Below are positions 1 to 10,923 of a stretch of DNA of 64,000 nt, in pieces; within the stretch, counting starts at the first letter, position 1; every line of letters begins with the position of its first letter. This DNA is from Gliomastix tumulicola (taxonomy: Eukaryota > Ascomycota > Sordariomycetes > Hypocreales > Bionectriaceae), in assembly GCA_001599755.1 (NCBI GenBank), contig BCHX01000003.1:496001-560000 (forward strand), in the 5' to 3' direction. The notes beneath the pieces are model-generated. The model worked only from the letters and a program-made list of their open reading frames with translations, made no database searches and was not told where the DNA came from. The translations under genes and the position numbers were made by a program.

Positions 1-376
1 TCTTCACCCGGACTCCTTCCTTCCTTCTTCACCCACACTCTCATATCACATTCCTTATCATATGATTTAGCCACATCCTCTCTCGCCTCCCTCGAAGCTC
101 GTCACGGACGGAGCGTCGCTGGCTCTAAGCCTTCGGAAAGTCCCCTCTTGAAGGGCTATCCCTATTTCTCTACTACGGAAGAGGCTCCCTGGCGAGTTCT
201 CGCTGAGATTGGGACGGAGCTTCTTCTCTCTTTCGGCAGTCATAACGAGATGGAGCCGGTATTGTCGGCGCAGGCGCCTTACCTTGAAGAGGAGGAGCGT
301 GAGAGCACCCAGGGTAACGACTTCCTTCCTTCCCTAGCATTTGCAACGAAAAGAATTTCTCTCGCTGACCGGGGAC
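1..376. other. Upstream region of the F-box gene
   Basis: Pyrimidine-rich stretch (repeated cttcc blocks near the left edge) that looks like promoter and 5' leader of the F-box gene. A short open frame beginning near 148 has no recognisable content and overlaps the probable start, so I do not call it. Confidence 0.5.
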
Positions 377-2404
377 ATGTCGCCCTTTTTCACAGATGAA
401 AGACCTGCAGCGATGAGATGTCCTACCGAAATCCTCCAAGATATATATTCGTACCTTCGGCCGATCGAGTTCAATGCCGCCCGGCACACCTGTCGCGCGT
501 GGTTCTTCGCTGGCTTCAGCCAGTCGATGCTCGAGAAGATGCTCCGGAGAGGAGGCTGGGTCAGCAGCGTGTGTCGGATCCCGCGGCCCGTCCTCGTCGC
601 CACCACCTATGTCGAGCCGCCGTCGAAGCTGCGTCGTGAGCGCATCATGGGCAAGTGGCTGACGAGGGAGTGCGCCCTGTCCGCTGAGGCGAGCGGCACG
701 TTTGTTCCAGTGGGCTATGTCGACTTCACCGGCCTGGTGCCCGGCGGAAAGATGGGCGAGATGCCCGAGACGGTCTGGGGCGGTCTCGCGTATACTGTCA
801 GTCAGTGCGGCGAGTTCCTCATTGTCACGCGCGAGACGCTTGTTTACATCTATGAACTCAACCACACCTGTCAGCTTGAGGAGGACCGGCAGGATGGTCT
901 TCCGCATGGCTCGCTGCGCCCTGTCTGCGTTGTTGTTTGCCCGGGTCTTGTCCTTTCTTGCAGCATGGATACGTCGGCGGGACGGAACGATATCGCTGTT
1001 CTCATGGAAGGCCGTGCTGCGATCGTGTGCGGGATACAGGCTGAGCGACTGGGAGCATGTATCGATTCGACCAGCGACGCTTCTTGGACTGATTCGGGAA
1101 TAGAGTCTGCGTCTGACTCTGCAACTGACCTCTGCGTCTGCCAGAGATACCCCGTCACGCAAGCTCCTAGCATCGAGACTGGTAGCCGATGGATCTACCG
1201 CGATGTTTGCCATGAAGATGACCCCCCTCGTTCGATTGCACTCGGTCCCCAGCAGGATCGTGTTGTTGCCTTTGGTTGCTCCTCTGGCATTGAGCTGCAC
1301 TGGATCGTCCCCGGCTGGCGTCAGGACGTCTCTCGGTCGCTCCCTCTGACTTCGCCTAGCGACTACTTGTACTTTCTTCCGACGAGCAGTGCTGCCGGCA
1401 CGGGCAGGAAGCTGAGGCTTATGAGCTCATCGGCTGCTTGGGGAGGACAGATGCAACTGTTGGATCGCGTCGCTCAAGGCTTTCATGCCAGGATCATGGA
1501 GGCCCAGCAGACTGACTCGGGCGTCAGCGATAACATAGAGACCACGACCAACAACAGCCTTCGTCCCTTGTCGAACAATGCCGAGGTTGTCCAACAAGTC
1601 GCCGTTCTCGACTATTTGTCCGTCAGATATGGCTTCGGCGATCGCGTGTCGGCCTTCAGCGCTGACCACCACCGTGCTGTTCCACTGAGTGACGGACATC
1701 ACATTCTCTTTACTGATCCTCGAACTGGAAGTCTCTGTCTCGGACTGGACGCCCCGTCCGGAGCTTCCACTGCGCTTCTTCGCAAGGTCTGGTTCTCGCC
1801 GCCTCCTAACGCTGCCTCTCCGATCCCTATTCTGTACGCGGCTAGCTCTGATACTCGACACGGTGTTCGCGTCGTGGCAACGTTTGCCGCTGTTGATCCC
1901 AATGACGCAGATGACGGTCCTAGGGCGTCAGATCCGCTCAAGACGGACAACCAAGTTGTGGTCTTTTACACGATCCCAGCCGACATGTTCCACGACATCT
2001 CGCGCATCGGTATTCCCCATCATCTGCGCAATCATCACTGTCGACCCGGCCGCTGGTTTTCCGAGTAGGCCTCGTGGAGACTAGAGGACGGATATGACGA
2101 CGTTGATCAGGGTACCGACTTCGACAACAGCCCCATGTTCCCGTTGGAGGTCAGCGGACAAGTGGTGGCGACGTGCCCCAAGCTCGTCGAGGTCGCTCTG
2201 GACTCGTCGGCCGACATGGTCATCTGGGGCTTTAGCTCCGAGGGATGGGCCACGGCATGGGCCATGAAGACGGGCGAGGACATGCCCCTCACGCGGACGG
2301 CGGTCCAGCAGGATGGAAGCCTTCGTTACATCGACGAGAACGGAGATGTGGAGATGGGCGAAGCTGATGTTCCCTCGACTCCGACGTCGCAGGTGGAGGA
2401 GTAG
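377..2404 (+). pseudogene. F-box protein gene interrupted by an in-frame TAG
   Basis: The protein begins at ATG 377 (the frame is open from 341, but no ATG lies earlier in it). An F-box lies at about residues 13-45 (MRCPTEILQDIYSYLRPIEF), followed by a long region with no clear repeats. F-box proteins act as substrate adaptors of SCF ubiquitin ligases. After 563 codons the frame meets TAG at 2066-2068. The same frame then stays open for 112 codons to TAG at 2402-2404, with an amino-acid make-up that is clearly coding (for example PKLVEVALDSSADMVIWGF). A TGG-to-TAG change fits the local residues (WFSE-stop-ASWRLEDGY). No plausible intron removes the stop. The gene is therefore either recently broken, recoded by readthrough, or restored by A-to-I editing of the mRNA, or the base is wrong in the assembly. 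Coding-like sequence continues in other frames to about 2777 (separate entry). The F-box call is firm; the state of the gene is not. Confidence 0.7.
2062..2079 (+). promoter_or_regulatory. Hairpin presenting the in-frame TAG in its loop
   Basis: Bases 2062-2065 (CGAG) pair with 2071-2074 (CTCG), leaving the five-base loop TAGGC at 2066-2070. If T2075 is bulged, four more pairs form (58-61 with 76-79, two of them G-U). The A of the premature stop (2067) is the second loop base. Pairing was drawn by eye; no folding energy was calculated. Confidence 0.4.
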
Positions 2405-2725
2405 CAGCCGCACCTCGACGGTCCTTCGGCTCTATCTTCGCGGCCGACATGCTCTCCACCTGGCCCTTCTCAGCTCCCTCGTGTGGAGAGAGGTCGGAGG
2501 CTCGCGAAGCACGACGGGCTCGTCAGGGCCGGATAGATGGCCGGCGACAGGATGAGTGGGACCGTGAGTGTGGATATCGTCGAGGAGGCGAGCGGGCTCG
2601 CACGGGTTGATGTGGAGCTCCGGCGGTGATGGAAAAGGAGTCGTTGGTGATGGGAATCGCCTAGGATCGGATTATCGCGGCTCTGGTGGCGAAGGACGAC
2701 GATGGGAGCAGGCCGGAGGAATGGA

Positions 2726-2764
<39 letters not shown>

Positions 2765-2777
2765 TTTACTGACCTAG
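2405..2777 (+). pseudogene. Possible frame-shifted 3' part of the F-box gene
   Basis: Frame +1 is open from 2401 to a TGA at 2608 and reads as an Arg-rich region (for example RIDGRRQDEWDRECGYRRGG). Frame +3 then reads as a Gly/Arg-rich tail ending in an RG repeat (GMERGRGRGRGRGRGRLLT) with stop at 2775-2777. Both look like natural low-complexity C-terminal tails. Joining them to the preceding frame would need a one-base loss near 2401 and another near 2605, or introns I cannot recognise. Alternatively this is 3' UTR and the resemblance is chance composition. A (GAGGAC)n run at about 2724-2763 underlies the RG repeat. Confidence 0.3.
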
Positions 2778-3945
2778 AACTTGCTCTTTCATATCAGCTC
2801 TCACTAACCTACGCACGGAACTTGATACGAGAAAAAAACAAAACAAAAAAAGACGACACAGAGTAGTAGAAGCCTCAAAGAATACCTTAGAATAAAAAGA
2901 ATCAAAGAAAATGACTCGGAACACGGTCTGAGCGTCGCTCTGCTGCACGTGTTGGTTTCTTCTGATGATTTCCTCGTGGCCGATGCCGGACCGGCCGCGA
3001 GTCTCCACTGCAAAAGTTGATATCGGCCCCACCAGTGCCCCACTCGGCGCCGGTGTGGATCTTTTAAACTTTTCATGGGCCGCCACTCCTTGCCTCCTTT
3101 TCCTTTCCTCCATCCGATTGTGTCTCTTTGAGCTGAGAAGTGGTGTGTAAGGGTAAGGCTGAGAGCTGAGTCGGGATCTGGCATGAGCGGCATGTCTCGT
3201 GATGCGAGATCTGGCCATTTTGAGCGCGAGTGTCAGGGGAGAAGAGACACGAGGATTGAGAGTCGATGACGCAAAGGGGCTTTTTTTTGCTTATCTGAGA
3301 AATAGCTCGTCTGGAATTCACGTTCTCCATCACAGGAAGCAAAAAAGGGGACTTCCGACTATTATCTAGTGCTAGATATCACGACGGAGATTTCTCGCTG
3401 TTTCCTTTTCCAGACACCTGTGTTTTATTTTCCCTTTCGTTTTTTGACCCGGACTGCGTTCCGGCCGGTCTGCCCTGATCCACCTACTACTCGTCTCAGT
3501 GTTTACGACCTCGTGAGACACGGAAGCCATGTGGGTTCGTTTCTTTATCATTTCTGCCACACCTTGAACGGAGGCGATTTATCTCTTTTTCTGGGTCCGG
3601 TGATATGCGGGAATGCATTTTGGGCCTTGATTTCGGCAGTCGAGACGGCAGCTGTGGCGTCGACCGGACCGAGGATCGGTTATGGCGGCAATCGAGGATA
3701 GTGAGAGTTTTCAGCTTTGAGTGTAGCTACATACTGTACCTGACTGACTGACGTCGTGTTGTTGATAATATATGGTCCAAGCTGAAGGGGGGGATGTATA
3801 AATAGGTTGATGGCCCTCCTTTTCGTGATGGATGGTGGGAGGGCGTTGTCACTGATATCTGTGTTTTCTCCTTGATTCCCCCCCGTTTTCCTTCTTCTTT
3901 CTCCTCTGATATAATATATAATAGACGGGACCTGAAACATTCGAC
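2778..3945. other. Intergenic region, MFS promoter at right end
   Basis: No gene is supported here. Short frames on both strands lack domain content. The right end contains a TATA-like element at 3797 and pyrimidine-rich leader sequence before the MFS start. Confidence 0.5.
3797..3804 (+). promoter_or_regulatory. TATA-like box of MFS gene
   Basis: TATAAATA lies about 140 bases before the ATG at 3946, a reasonable distance for a fungal core promoter with a short leader. No other strong match lies nearby except an AT-rich run just before the start. Confidence 0.4.
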
Positions 3946-5899
3946 ATGGATCCCCGTGGCGAACGAGCCGTCGCCGGCCTCGACGACATCATGGAACAAG
4001 ATACCACCACCACTGCGGCACCGGCCGCCACAAGGCCATCTTCCCCCGTCTTCTCCAGCATCAAGACGCCCGCCCCGACACACACGCACAGCCATCAGCA
4101 TCACCACCGCTACAGCCTCGAGTCCACGGCCTCCTACCCAGCCCCGGCCCCGCCCTCTCCGGAGCTCACAGCCGTGGGGAAACCGCACCCGCATTCCGAC
4201 GCCCAGCACAGCCTGGTCTCGTTCGCGCCGGACGAGGCCGAGAACCCCAAGAACTGGAGCAAGGCGTACAAGTGGTACTGCACCATGGTCGTCGCGCTGA
4301 CGTGCTTCGTCGTGGCCTTCAACTCGTCCGTCATCACGGCGGACATCGCGGGCGTGGCGGAGGAGTTCCACGTGAGCGAGGAGGTGGCGCTGCTGAGCAT
4401 CACGCTGTTCGTTGTCGGGTTTGGGGTTGGGCCGATGGTGTTTGCGCCGCTGAGCGAGGTGTATGGGCGGAGGATCATCTAGTAAGTTTAGCTGTTGTGG
4501 ATATTGAAGAAAACGAGAGACAGAGAGACAGAGAGAGAGAGAAGCTGACAGTTTGTAGTGGTTCGACGCTGCTGATCGCCGTTGTTTTTGTTATCCCCTG
4601 CGCCGTGGCGAAGAACATCCAGACGCTCCTCGTCACCCGAGCCATCGACGGCATCGCCTTCTCAGCGCCCATGACGCTCGTCGGAGGAACACTGGCTGAT
4701 ATGTGGAGGAACGAGGAGCGCGGCGTCCCCATGGCTGCCTTTTCCGCTGCGCCGTTCATCGGCCCTGCCAGTACGTGTCCCCTCTTCACTTCACTTACCC
4801 CTATTCCCCCTTTCCTTTGAAAACATCAAAACCTGACAGTACCACAGTCGGCCCCCTCATCGGCGGCTACCTCTCCGACGCGACCAACTGGCGCTGGCTC
4901 TACTGGATCCAGCTCATCTTCTCCGCCGTCGTCTGGATCCTCATCACCTTCACCGTCCCCGAGACCTACGCGCCGACCATCCTCCTCCGCCGCGCCCGCA
5001 AGCTCCGCGCCGAGACGGGCGACAGCCGCTTCGTCACGGAGCAGGAGCTCGACCCGCGCGGCGCGGGGGAGCGTCTCCGCGTGTTCCTCGTTCGCCCCCT
5101 GCAGCTGCTCTTCACGGAGCTCATCGTGTTCCTCATCTCGGTGTACATGAGCGTGCTGTACGGCCTGCTGTACATGTTCTTCATCGCGTACCCGATCGTG
5201 TACCAGGAGGGCAAGGGCTACTCGGCGGGCACGACGGGCCTCATGTTCATCCCCGTGGCCGTCGGCGTCCTGCTGTCGGCCGCCTGCTCGCCGCTCGTCA
5301 ACAGACACTACATGACGCTCGTCAAGAAGTACAACGGCCGCCCGCCCGCCGAGGTCCGCCTCATCCCCATGATGCTCTCGTGCTGGTTCATCCCCATCGG
5401 CCTCTTCATCTTCGCCTGGACGTCCTACGCGGAGCTGTCGTGGGCGGGTCCCGCGCTCGGCGGGCTCCCCGTCGGCTTCGGCTTCATCTTCCTGTACAAC
5501 TCGGCGAACAACTACCTCGTCGACTCGTACCAGCACCAGGCGGCCTCGGCGCTCGCGGCCAAGACCTTCATCCGCAGCTTCTGGGGCGCGGGCGTCGTGC
5601 TCTTCACCATCCAGATGTACCACCGGCTGGGCGACCAGTGGGCGTCGAGCCTGCTGGCGTTTATCAGCCTCGCGTGCTGCGGGATCCCGTTCCTGTTCTG
5701 GCGGTACGGGGCCAAGATCCGGGAGCGCAGCAAGTATGCCTATGCGGGGGATGATGACGATGTCGAGGAGGATACGAGCTCGACGGAGGACGAGGAGAAG
5801 GGCAAGGGCAAGGGGCAGGGGGAGGGCGGTGGTGTGCTGAGGGGAGATGACGACGACGAGGATCTGCGGAGGGCGAGGAGCTACGTGAGCAACCCTTAG
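3946..5899 (+). CDS. MFS drug:H+ antiporter (DHA1 family)
   Basis: Three exons, 3946-4481, 4559-4770 and 4848-5899, give a 599-residue protein. A hydrophilic His/Pro-rich N-terminus of about 100 residues leads into ENPKNWSKAYKWY, the motif that precedes TM1 in Tpo1/Flr1-like DHA1 exporters. The conserved loop GPMVFAPLSEVYGRR follows TM2. Intron 1 splits the codon after GRRII and intron 2 lies inside the TM5 motif (GPAIGPLIGGYLSD). About 12 membrane segments are visible. The C-terminus is an acidic cytosolic tail (DDDDVEEDTSSTEDEEKGKG). The family exports drugs, polyamines or small metabolites at the plasma membrane; the substrate cannot be told from the sequence. It lies in tandem with three oxidoreductase genes, so metabolite export is a reasonable but unproven role. 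Confidence 0.9.
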
Positions 5900-6062
5900 G
5901 TATCATGTTCGGCGGAAGTCAAGGAGAAACAATATAATAGACGGGAGCGGGCAGAGCGAGCGAGCGAGCGAAACTATAGAAGGAAAGGGTATACGGCCAT
6001 TAATAGAGTAATAGATAGACATAGGAACAGGAACTACTAGGTAATCAAATCAAAACCAATCT

Positions 6063-7157
6063 TCACACATTCCGCACCGGGTGCGGCTTGCTCTCCGTCT
6101 TCCGATCCTCGTGCGTCAGCGAATTCGCCGCCGTCCCCGTCCGCACAAACTCGTCCAGGTTCCGCAGCGTGCACTCGGCGATCTCGTGCAGCGCCTCGTC
6201 GGTGAAGAAGGCCTGGTGGCCCGTGACGATGACGTTGGGAAAGGTCATCAGGCGCATCAGCACGTCGTCTTCAATAATATCCCCCGAGTGGTCCTCGTAG
6301 AAGAGCGACCCCTCCCCCTCGTACACGTCGAGGGCGACGCCGCCCAGACGGCGGTTCTTGAGCCCGCGCACGACGGCGTCCGTGTCCACGAGGCCGCCGC
6401 GCGAGGTGTTGACCAGCAGGACCTCCTTCTTCTGCAGGCGGGCGAGGGTGTCGTCGTTGATCATGTGCTTGGTCTGCGGCGTGAGCGGGCAGTGCAGCGT
6501 GAGGACGTCCGACTCGGCGAGCAGCGAGTCGAGGTCGCGGTACTCGGCGCCCTTGATCTCGCCCAGCGCGGCCTCGTTGGGGAACAGATCGTACGCGAGC
6601 ACTCTGCACCCGAACCCGGCCAGGATCCTCGCCGCCGCGAGACCGATCCTGCCCGTGCCGACGACGCCGACCGTCTTCCCGTGCAGCGTCCGGCCCAGCA
6701 GGCCCTCGAGCGCGAAGTTGCCCTCGCGCACCCGGTTGTACGCCCTGTGCGTGCCCCGGTTCAGCGTCTGCAGCAGCGCGACGGCGAACTCGGCGACGGC
6801 CTCGGGCGAGTACGACGGCACGTTGGCGACCATCAGTCCCCTCGCGCGCGCGGCCTCGAGATCGACGTGATTAAACCCGGCGCAGCGCAGCAGGATCGCC
6901 GACACGCCGCGGTCGGCGAGGGCGTGGACGACGGGCGCGGGCAGCGCGTCATTCACGAAGACGCAGACGGCATCCTGGCCCTCGGGCAGCAGGGCGGCCG
7001 TCGTCGCGTTGAGCGGGAAGTCGTGGAAGGTGAGCTCGATGGGGTAGCGAGGCGTTGTCTCAGCAGCAGTGTCTGCCTCGCGGGCGTCGAGGGCGGCCTG
7101 GAGGTATTTCTTGTCGTAGGGCTTGGTGCTGAAGACGGAGAGCTTGGTGAGCTTCAT
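6063..7157 (-). CDS. D-isomer specific 2-hydroxyacid dehydrogenase (D-lactate dehydrogenase-like)
   Basis: Single-exon gene, 364 residues, with ATG at 7155-7157. It is an NAD-dependent dehydrogenase of D-2-hydroxy acids (pyruvate/D-lactate type). The Rossmann motif VGVVGTGRIG is near residue 160. The catalytic Arg is in NTSRGGLVD, the Glu in DVYEGEGSLF and the His in TGHQAFFTDEAL; the last motif and overall length match bacterial-type LdhA rather than glyoxylate reductases. No targeting signal is obvious (MKLTKLSVFSTKPYDKKY), so it is probably cytosolic. The C-terminal 20 residues are polar and variable. It is convergent with the MFS gene (163 bases between stops). Confidence 0.93.
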   Translation of the reverse strand: MKLTKLSVFSTKPYDKKYLQAALDAREADTAAETTPRYPIELTFHDFPLNATTAALLPEGQDAVCVFVNDALPAPVVHALADRGVSAILLRCAGFNHVDLEAARARGLMVANVPSYSPEAVAEFAVALLQTLNRGTHRAYNRVREGNFALEGLLGRTLHGKTVGVVGTGRIGLAAARILAGFGCRVLAYDLFPNEAALGEIKGAEYRDLDSLLAESDVLTLHCPLTPQTKHMINDDTLARLQKKEVLLVNTSRGGLVDTDAVVRGLKNRRLGGVALDVYEGEGSLFYEDHSGDIIEDDVLMRLMTFPNVIVTGHQAFFTDEALHEIAECTLRNLDEFVRTGTAANSLTHEDRKTESKPHPVRNV

Positions 7158-7827
7158 GGTGGGGGGATGTCTATGAGGTGCTGGTGTTGATGAAGTTGAT
7201 GTTGATGTTGAGGTCTGTGTATGAGGTTGGGTGTCTATGACATGAAGTGGTGGTTGGTTGGGCTGTCTGAGGATTGTGCTGAATGAGGGGTAATAGGAAC
7301 AAGTCGTGAACAGCGCAGTTGATATACAATCAATTAACTACACCAGGGAAGGCGGCACAAGTTGACAGCTGTAAAAATAGACACAAAACCTGCCCAGCCG
7401 CGATGACGATATCCCACGCCAGGAAAACACCAACATCTATCTGCCTCAATCTGGAAATCTCACTCGTCAAGCGACAATTAAAAAAAAGCAGGGTCTCGAA
7501 TGCGCGATCATCGAGATTATCGCCAAATCCGCAAGGGAGGGGGTCGCGAAAAATATGCAACCATCAGCTCATGCTTCTTGGCAACGCAGCGCCGTTTCCT
7601 GTCTGCACGACGTCTAGACTCTCTGAATCCCTGGACATGCTTAAATTCTGGCTTACTCTCGCTGTCGGTCGAGTCCGGAGTCCGGGGTGGTGGATTCTCA
7701 CATGCAGCCACAGCCACGGTTACACAGCAGCCAAGACGCACTGAGCCATATAAATAAATTTATTCCCTGTTCTTTTCGTCTAACTACTAGTAGTACTGTA
7801 TGCATGTCCACGTATCTTATGGCTGGC
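7158..7827. other. Intergenic: dehydrogenase promoter and 3' end of the monooxygenase
   Basis: No supported gene. Bases directly before the dehydrogenase start are a GT-rich stretch with repeated gttgatg units (7180-7210), probably leader sequence. The rest is the likely 3' flank of the monooxygenase gene. Confidence 0.5.
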
Positions 7828-10183
7828 TTATCTCGTGTACGTCCCGCTGATGGTGTAGTCCTTCTTCGGGCCCTTGACCGTGTATCCGATGCTCCAGTCC
7901 CGCAGGTTCACCGCCTGGAACCGGAAGCTGTACTCTACGTCGTAGTAGTCGTCTATGCATAGATGCCCGGACTTCGCCTTCCACCCTTTGCCGCTCTCCT
8001 CCACCCGCCGATCGCCGTCCAGCGCGGGCGGCTCGAACTCGACCTCGTGGAAGAGGTAGTCGGCCCTCTTCTCGTCGTCCGGCTTGGTGAACCACACGCT
8101 CAGCGTGTCGGACTCATCGTCGTACCGCCAGACGTAGCGCCTCGTGGCCTTGAAGCTGAAGTTGCTCGTCGTGAACTCGCCCTCCTCGATGTACAGGTAC
8201 TCGAAGCCGGATGCCGGCGACGACGATCCCGATGAGCTGTCCTTGGCGCACTGCAGGCCGTCCGATGTCTTTTCGCGCAGGAGGAAGCGGGCCGTGCCGC
8301 TGAAGTGGCCCGTCGGGTGAGATGGGAGGCGACTGACGAGATCCCGCTCGAGCTTCCACGTGCCGAGCAGGCTGCGGAACACGGCTCTTGCAACGAACTT
8401 GGGCGTCGTCAGACCGGCGAGCGCCGTCTTGTGGGTGTCCTCGCGCGATCGTCTCGCCTCCTCCTTGGCCCGGTCATCATCCCGACTATCAGGGTACCGC
8501 GACGGCGTCAGCATGTTGAGCGGCTGCTGGTTGTGGGAGAGGTTCGGAAGGCCCTGAATGACTGGCGCCTCAATCGACAAGCCCAGCGCCTCGGCCATCT
8601 CCTGCACGAGGAACGGGTAGTCGCCCATGGGGAACTGCGACAGCCTAGGATCATCCCGCAGATCTAGTGTCCGCTGCACGGAGCCGTCCTGCTCTAGCTT
8701 CTCTGAAAGTTTGGGCGCGACGGAGGGATCACCCGACTCGGACCATATCCTTGACAGGACGCGGGCCTGCATCTGCATAACTCCCCAGTAAGGAGAACGG
8801 TAGAAGCCGACAAAGCCGAGCCTGGGCACCTCGGGGTGATGCGTGCCGTGGAACGCCAGCGCGACGGGCTGCTCGAGATGTCGCGGTGAGTGGTTGAGCT
8901 TCTCGAGGACCGACGTTGGCAGGAAGTCGAGACACGGCGATGCATCGAAGCCCGTCGCCACCACCACCGCTGCAACATCATCTATCTGTCCGTCGCCGTT
9001 GGTCAGCACTGCGGACGTGCCTTCGAGCCCCTCGACCTTGCCGTTGGAGAGCGTGATGAGACCGGACCGGACGAGGTCGGCGTACCAGTCGCTCACGGCG
9101 AGGTACGGCTGCTTGGTCTTCTGGTCGTCGGTGATGTGGAGGTGCTTGGAGAAGTCGGACTGGTCGTTGCCGACGACGGCCTGGAAGATATTGTGGACGA
9201 TCTGAGCCGCGTCCTCGGTGATGTGGCCCTGGGTGTTGACAAGCGGGTGAGCTCGGTTAGCGAGGTTGTAAGATGCAAAGTCGAGAGGTAAGAAGGGCGC
9301 AGCAGTAGCCATTGGCTGTTCTCAGTTAGCGAACATAGTCATCAAAGAGCACAAAGTTCTCCTTACCTCCGGGCTCGTGTACAGCGGTAACACCCAGATC
9401 GGCCGCTGAACAACATGGTGAATGGTGAACCCTTCGATGCCCTCGATATCAGACGGGTCAGGTGAGTTCACGGCGGCCGAGAGATGCGTCCCAATAGTGC
9501 CGGCGATCTCGACCCCAGACATCTGCCCGCCGACAACGAGGATCTTGCCTCCGCCAGGCTTCCCCTTGCCCAACAAGCCGCGCAAGTCCCGGTACGCACT
9601 GCTGTGAATCACCGGGACCTCGCTCGGCGGCGCCTGCAAGCTCTCCGGCACGATCGGCTTCCCAAAGAACCCCGACGCCACGAGCAGATAGTCGAAGCTC
9701 CTCTTCTCGTCCTCTTCCGCTAGATCAGACCGGAACACCACATCCCAACCCCCCTGACCATCCGTGGGCGTAGCCTTCACAACCCTCGTCCTCAGCTTGA
9801 GCTCACACCCATCCTGGCCCGCCAGATACCGCTCCGTGTACCGCCGCAGATACCGGCCGACCTGCCAGCCCACGGGGAACTGCGGTGCGCCGTCCTCCCA
9901 GGCGAGGTCGCTGAAGTGCACCGTGTGCCGGCTCTGGTTGGCGACCATGAGCGGGTGCACCTGACGGCCCGTGTCCTCGGCAGACGTGGGCCAGAGTCCG
10001 CCGATGTCGTGGTGGTCGTCGATGACGCTGACGCGGAACTCGCCCTTGGACGAAGCGTTGTGAAGCAGCGTCTTGGCCGCCACGAGGCCTGACGGGCCGG
10101 CGCCTGAGGGGGGGTGTCAGTGAACAAGTCTGCCTAAATGAACATGTTCTCTGCTTACCTACGATGCAGACGGATTTCGACAT
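7828..10183 (-). CDS. FAD-dependent monooxygenase with C-terminal DUF6314 domain
   Basis: Three exons on the minus strand, 10159-10183, 9367-10103 and 7828-9315, give 749 residues. Exon 1 codes only nine residues; splicing completes the FAD-binding GAGPSG motif (VCIVGAGPSGLVAAKTL). Further flavin monooxygenase features are LLVASGFFGKP and a second dinucleotide motif, GGQMSGVEIAG. Exon 3 carries VVVATGFDASPCLDFLP, the typical end of the flavoprotein fold. From about residue 600 a beta-rich lipocalin-like domain follows, starting LLGTWKLERDLVSR and ending KKDYTISGTYTR, which matches DUF6314. The flavoprotein should hydroxylate or oxygenate a small molecule with NAD(P)H; the function of DUF6314 is unknown. 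It is divergent from the reductase gene at 10924, with 740 bases shared as promoter, suggesting co-regulation. Confidence 0.85.
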
Positions 10184-10923
10184 TGTTGTTCCCAAGCTCT
10201 GCAGCCGACGCAGACTCATACGGGCTGGTGTGGAAGAGGGAAGGTGGGGGTGGGAAAACCTCCGACTCTGAAAGGCGACGACGGGAGCCTAAGCCCAGTC
10301 GCGTCCCTCAGCAGCCATTTTCCCAGTTACCCATCAGTATCGGCGATATCACATGCTGTGAGGTTGCATTCGTCCCTCCCAGAGTAAGCACCATTTTAGA
10401 GCGCAATCTAAGAGGCAACTCGTCAGACGACGCTCTCAATTCACCATTTGGAAATGCCCACTGAAGCCGCTGATGATTCAGCACCACTGCTCGCTAAAGC
10501 CCACGAGCTGGAGTCATTGCCCGCCATCGGAGTTACGGAGCAGTTTCCCCCGAGACTCCAGTAATTCCTCCCCCTCCTCGACATCATCTCTACGTTCTAT
10601 TCGTCCTCGCCCGACATACAGCATCGGCGAGAAAGGCACGGAGCAGCGGACAGCCAAATGTAGTGCAGTAGCTGTAGTTCTAACTACATTCTAACCTCAA
10701 ATCACACCATACAGCTCACGCAGCTGAGCATTCCCCGCATGGCGTCATGTTTCAGTCCTGCCTCGATCCCGTCATCGAGGACAGCATGGAAGTATTTAAG
10801 GCCCTCTCCCTCCATCCCGGCGGTTTAACCAAATCCATCCCCCATCACCATCCCCCATCGGCTTCCACCCCTTGATACCCAACCACACAGCATCCCGCAT
10901 TCATCCTCAAAGCACCAAAAACA
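10184..10923. promoter_or_regulatory. Divergent promoter region, monooxygenase and reductase genes
   Basis: The 740 bases separate two divergently transcribed oxidoreductase genes. A TATA-like TATTTAAG lies near 10794, about 125 bases before the ATG at 10924. No further binding site could be named with confidence. Confidence 0.45.

Noticed and set aside
173..1300. 375-codon minus-strand frame opposite the F-box gene
   Set aside because: It is a shadow of the GC-rich F-box frame; its translation has no hydrophobic core or domain.
6081..7190. 369-codon plus-strand frame opposite the D-2-hydroxyacid dehydrogenase
   Set aside because: The minus-strand gene has all catalytic motifs; the plus frame is Arg/Val/Gly-rich shadow sequence.
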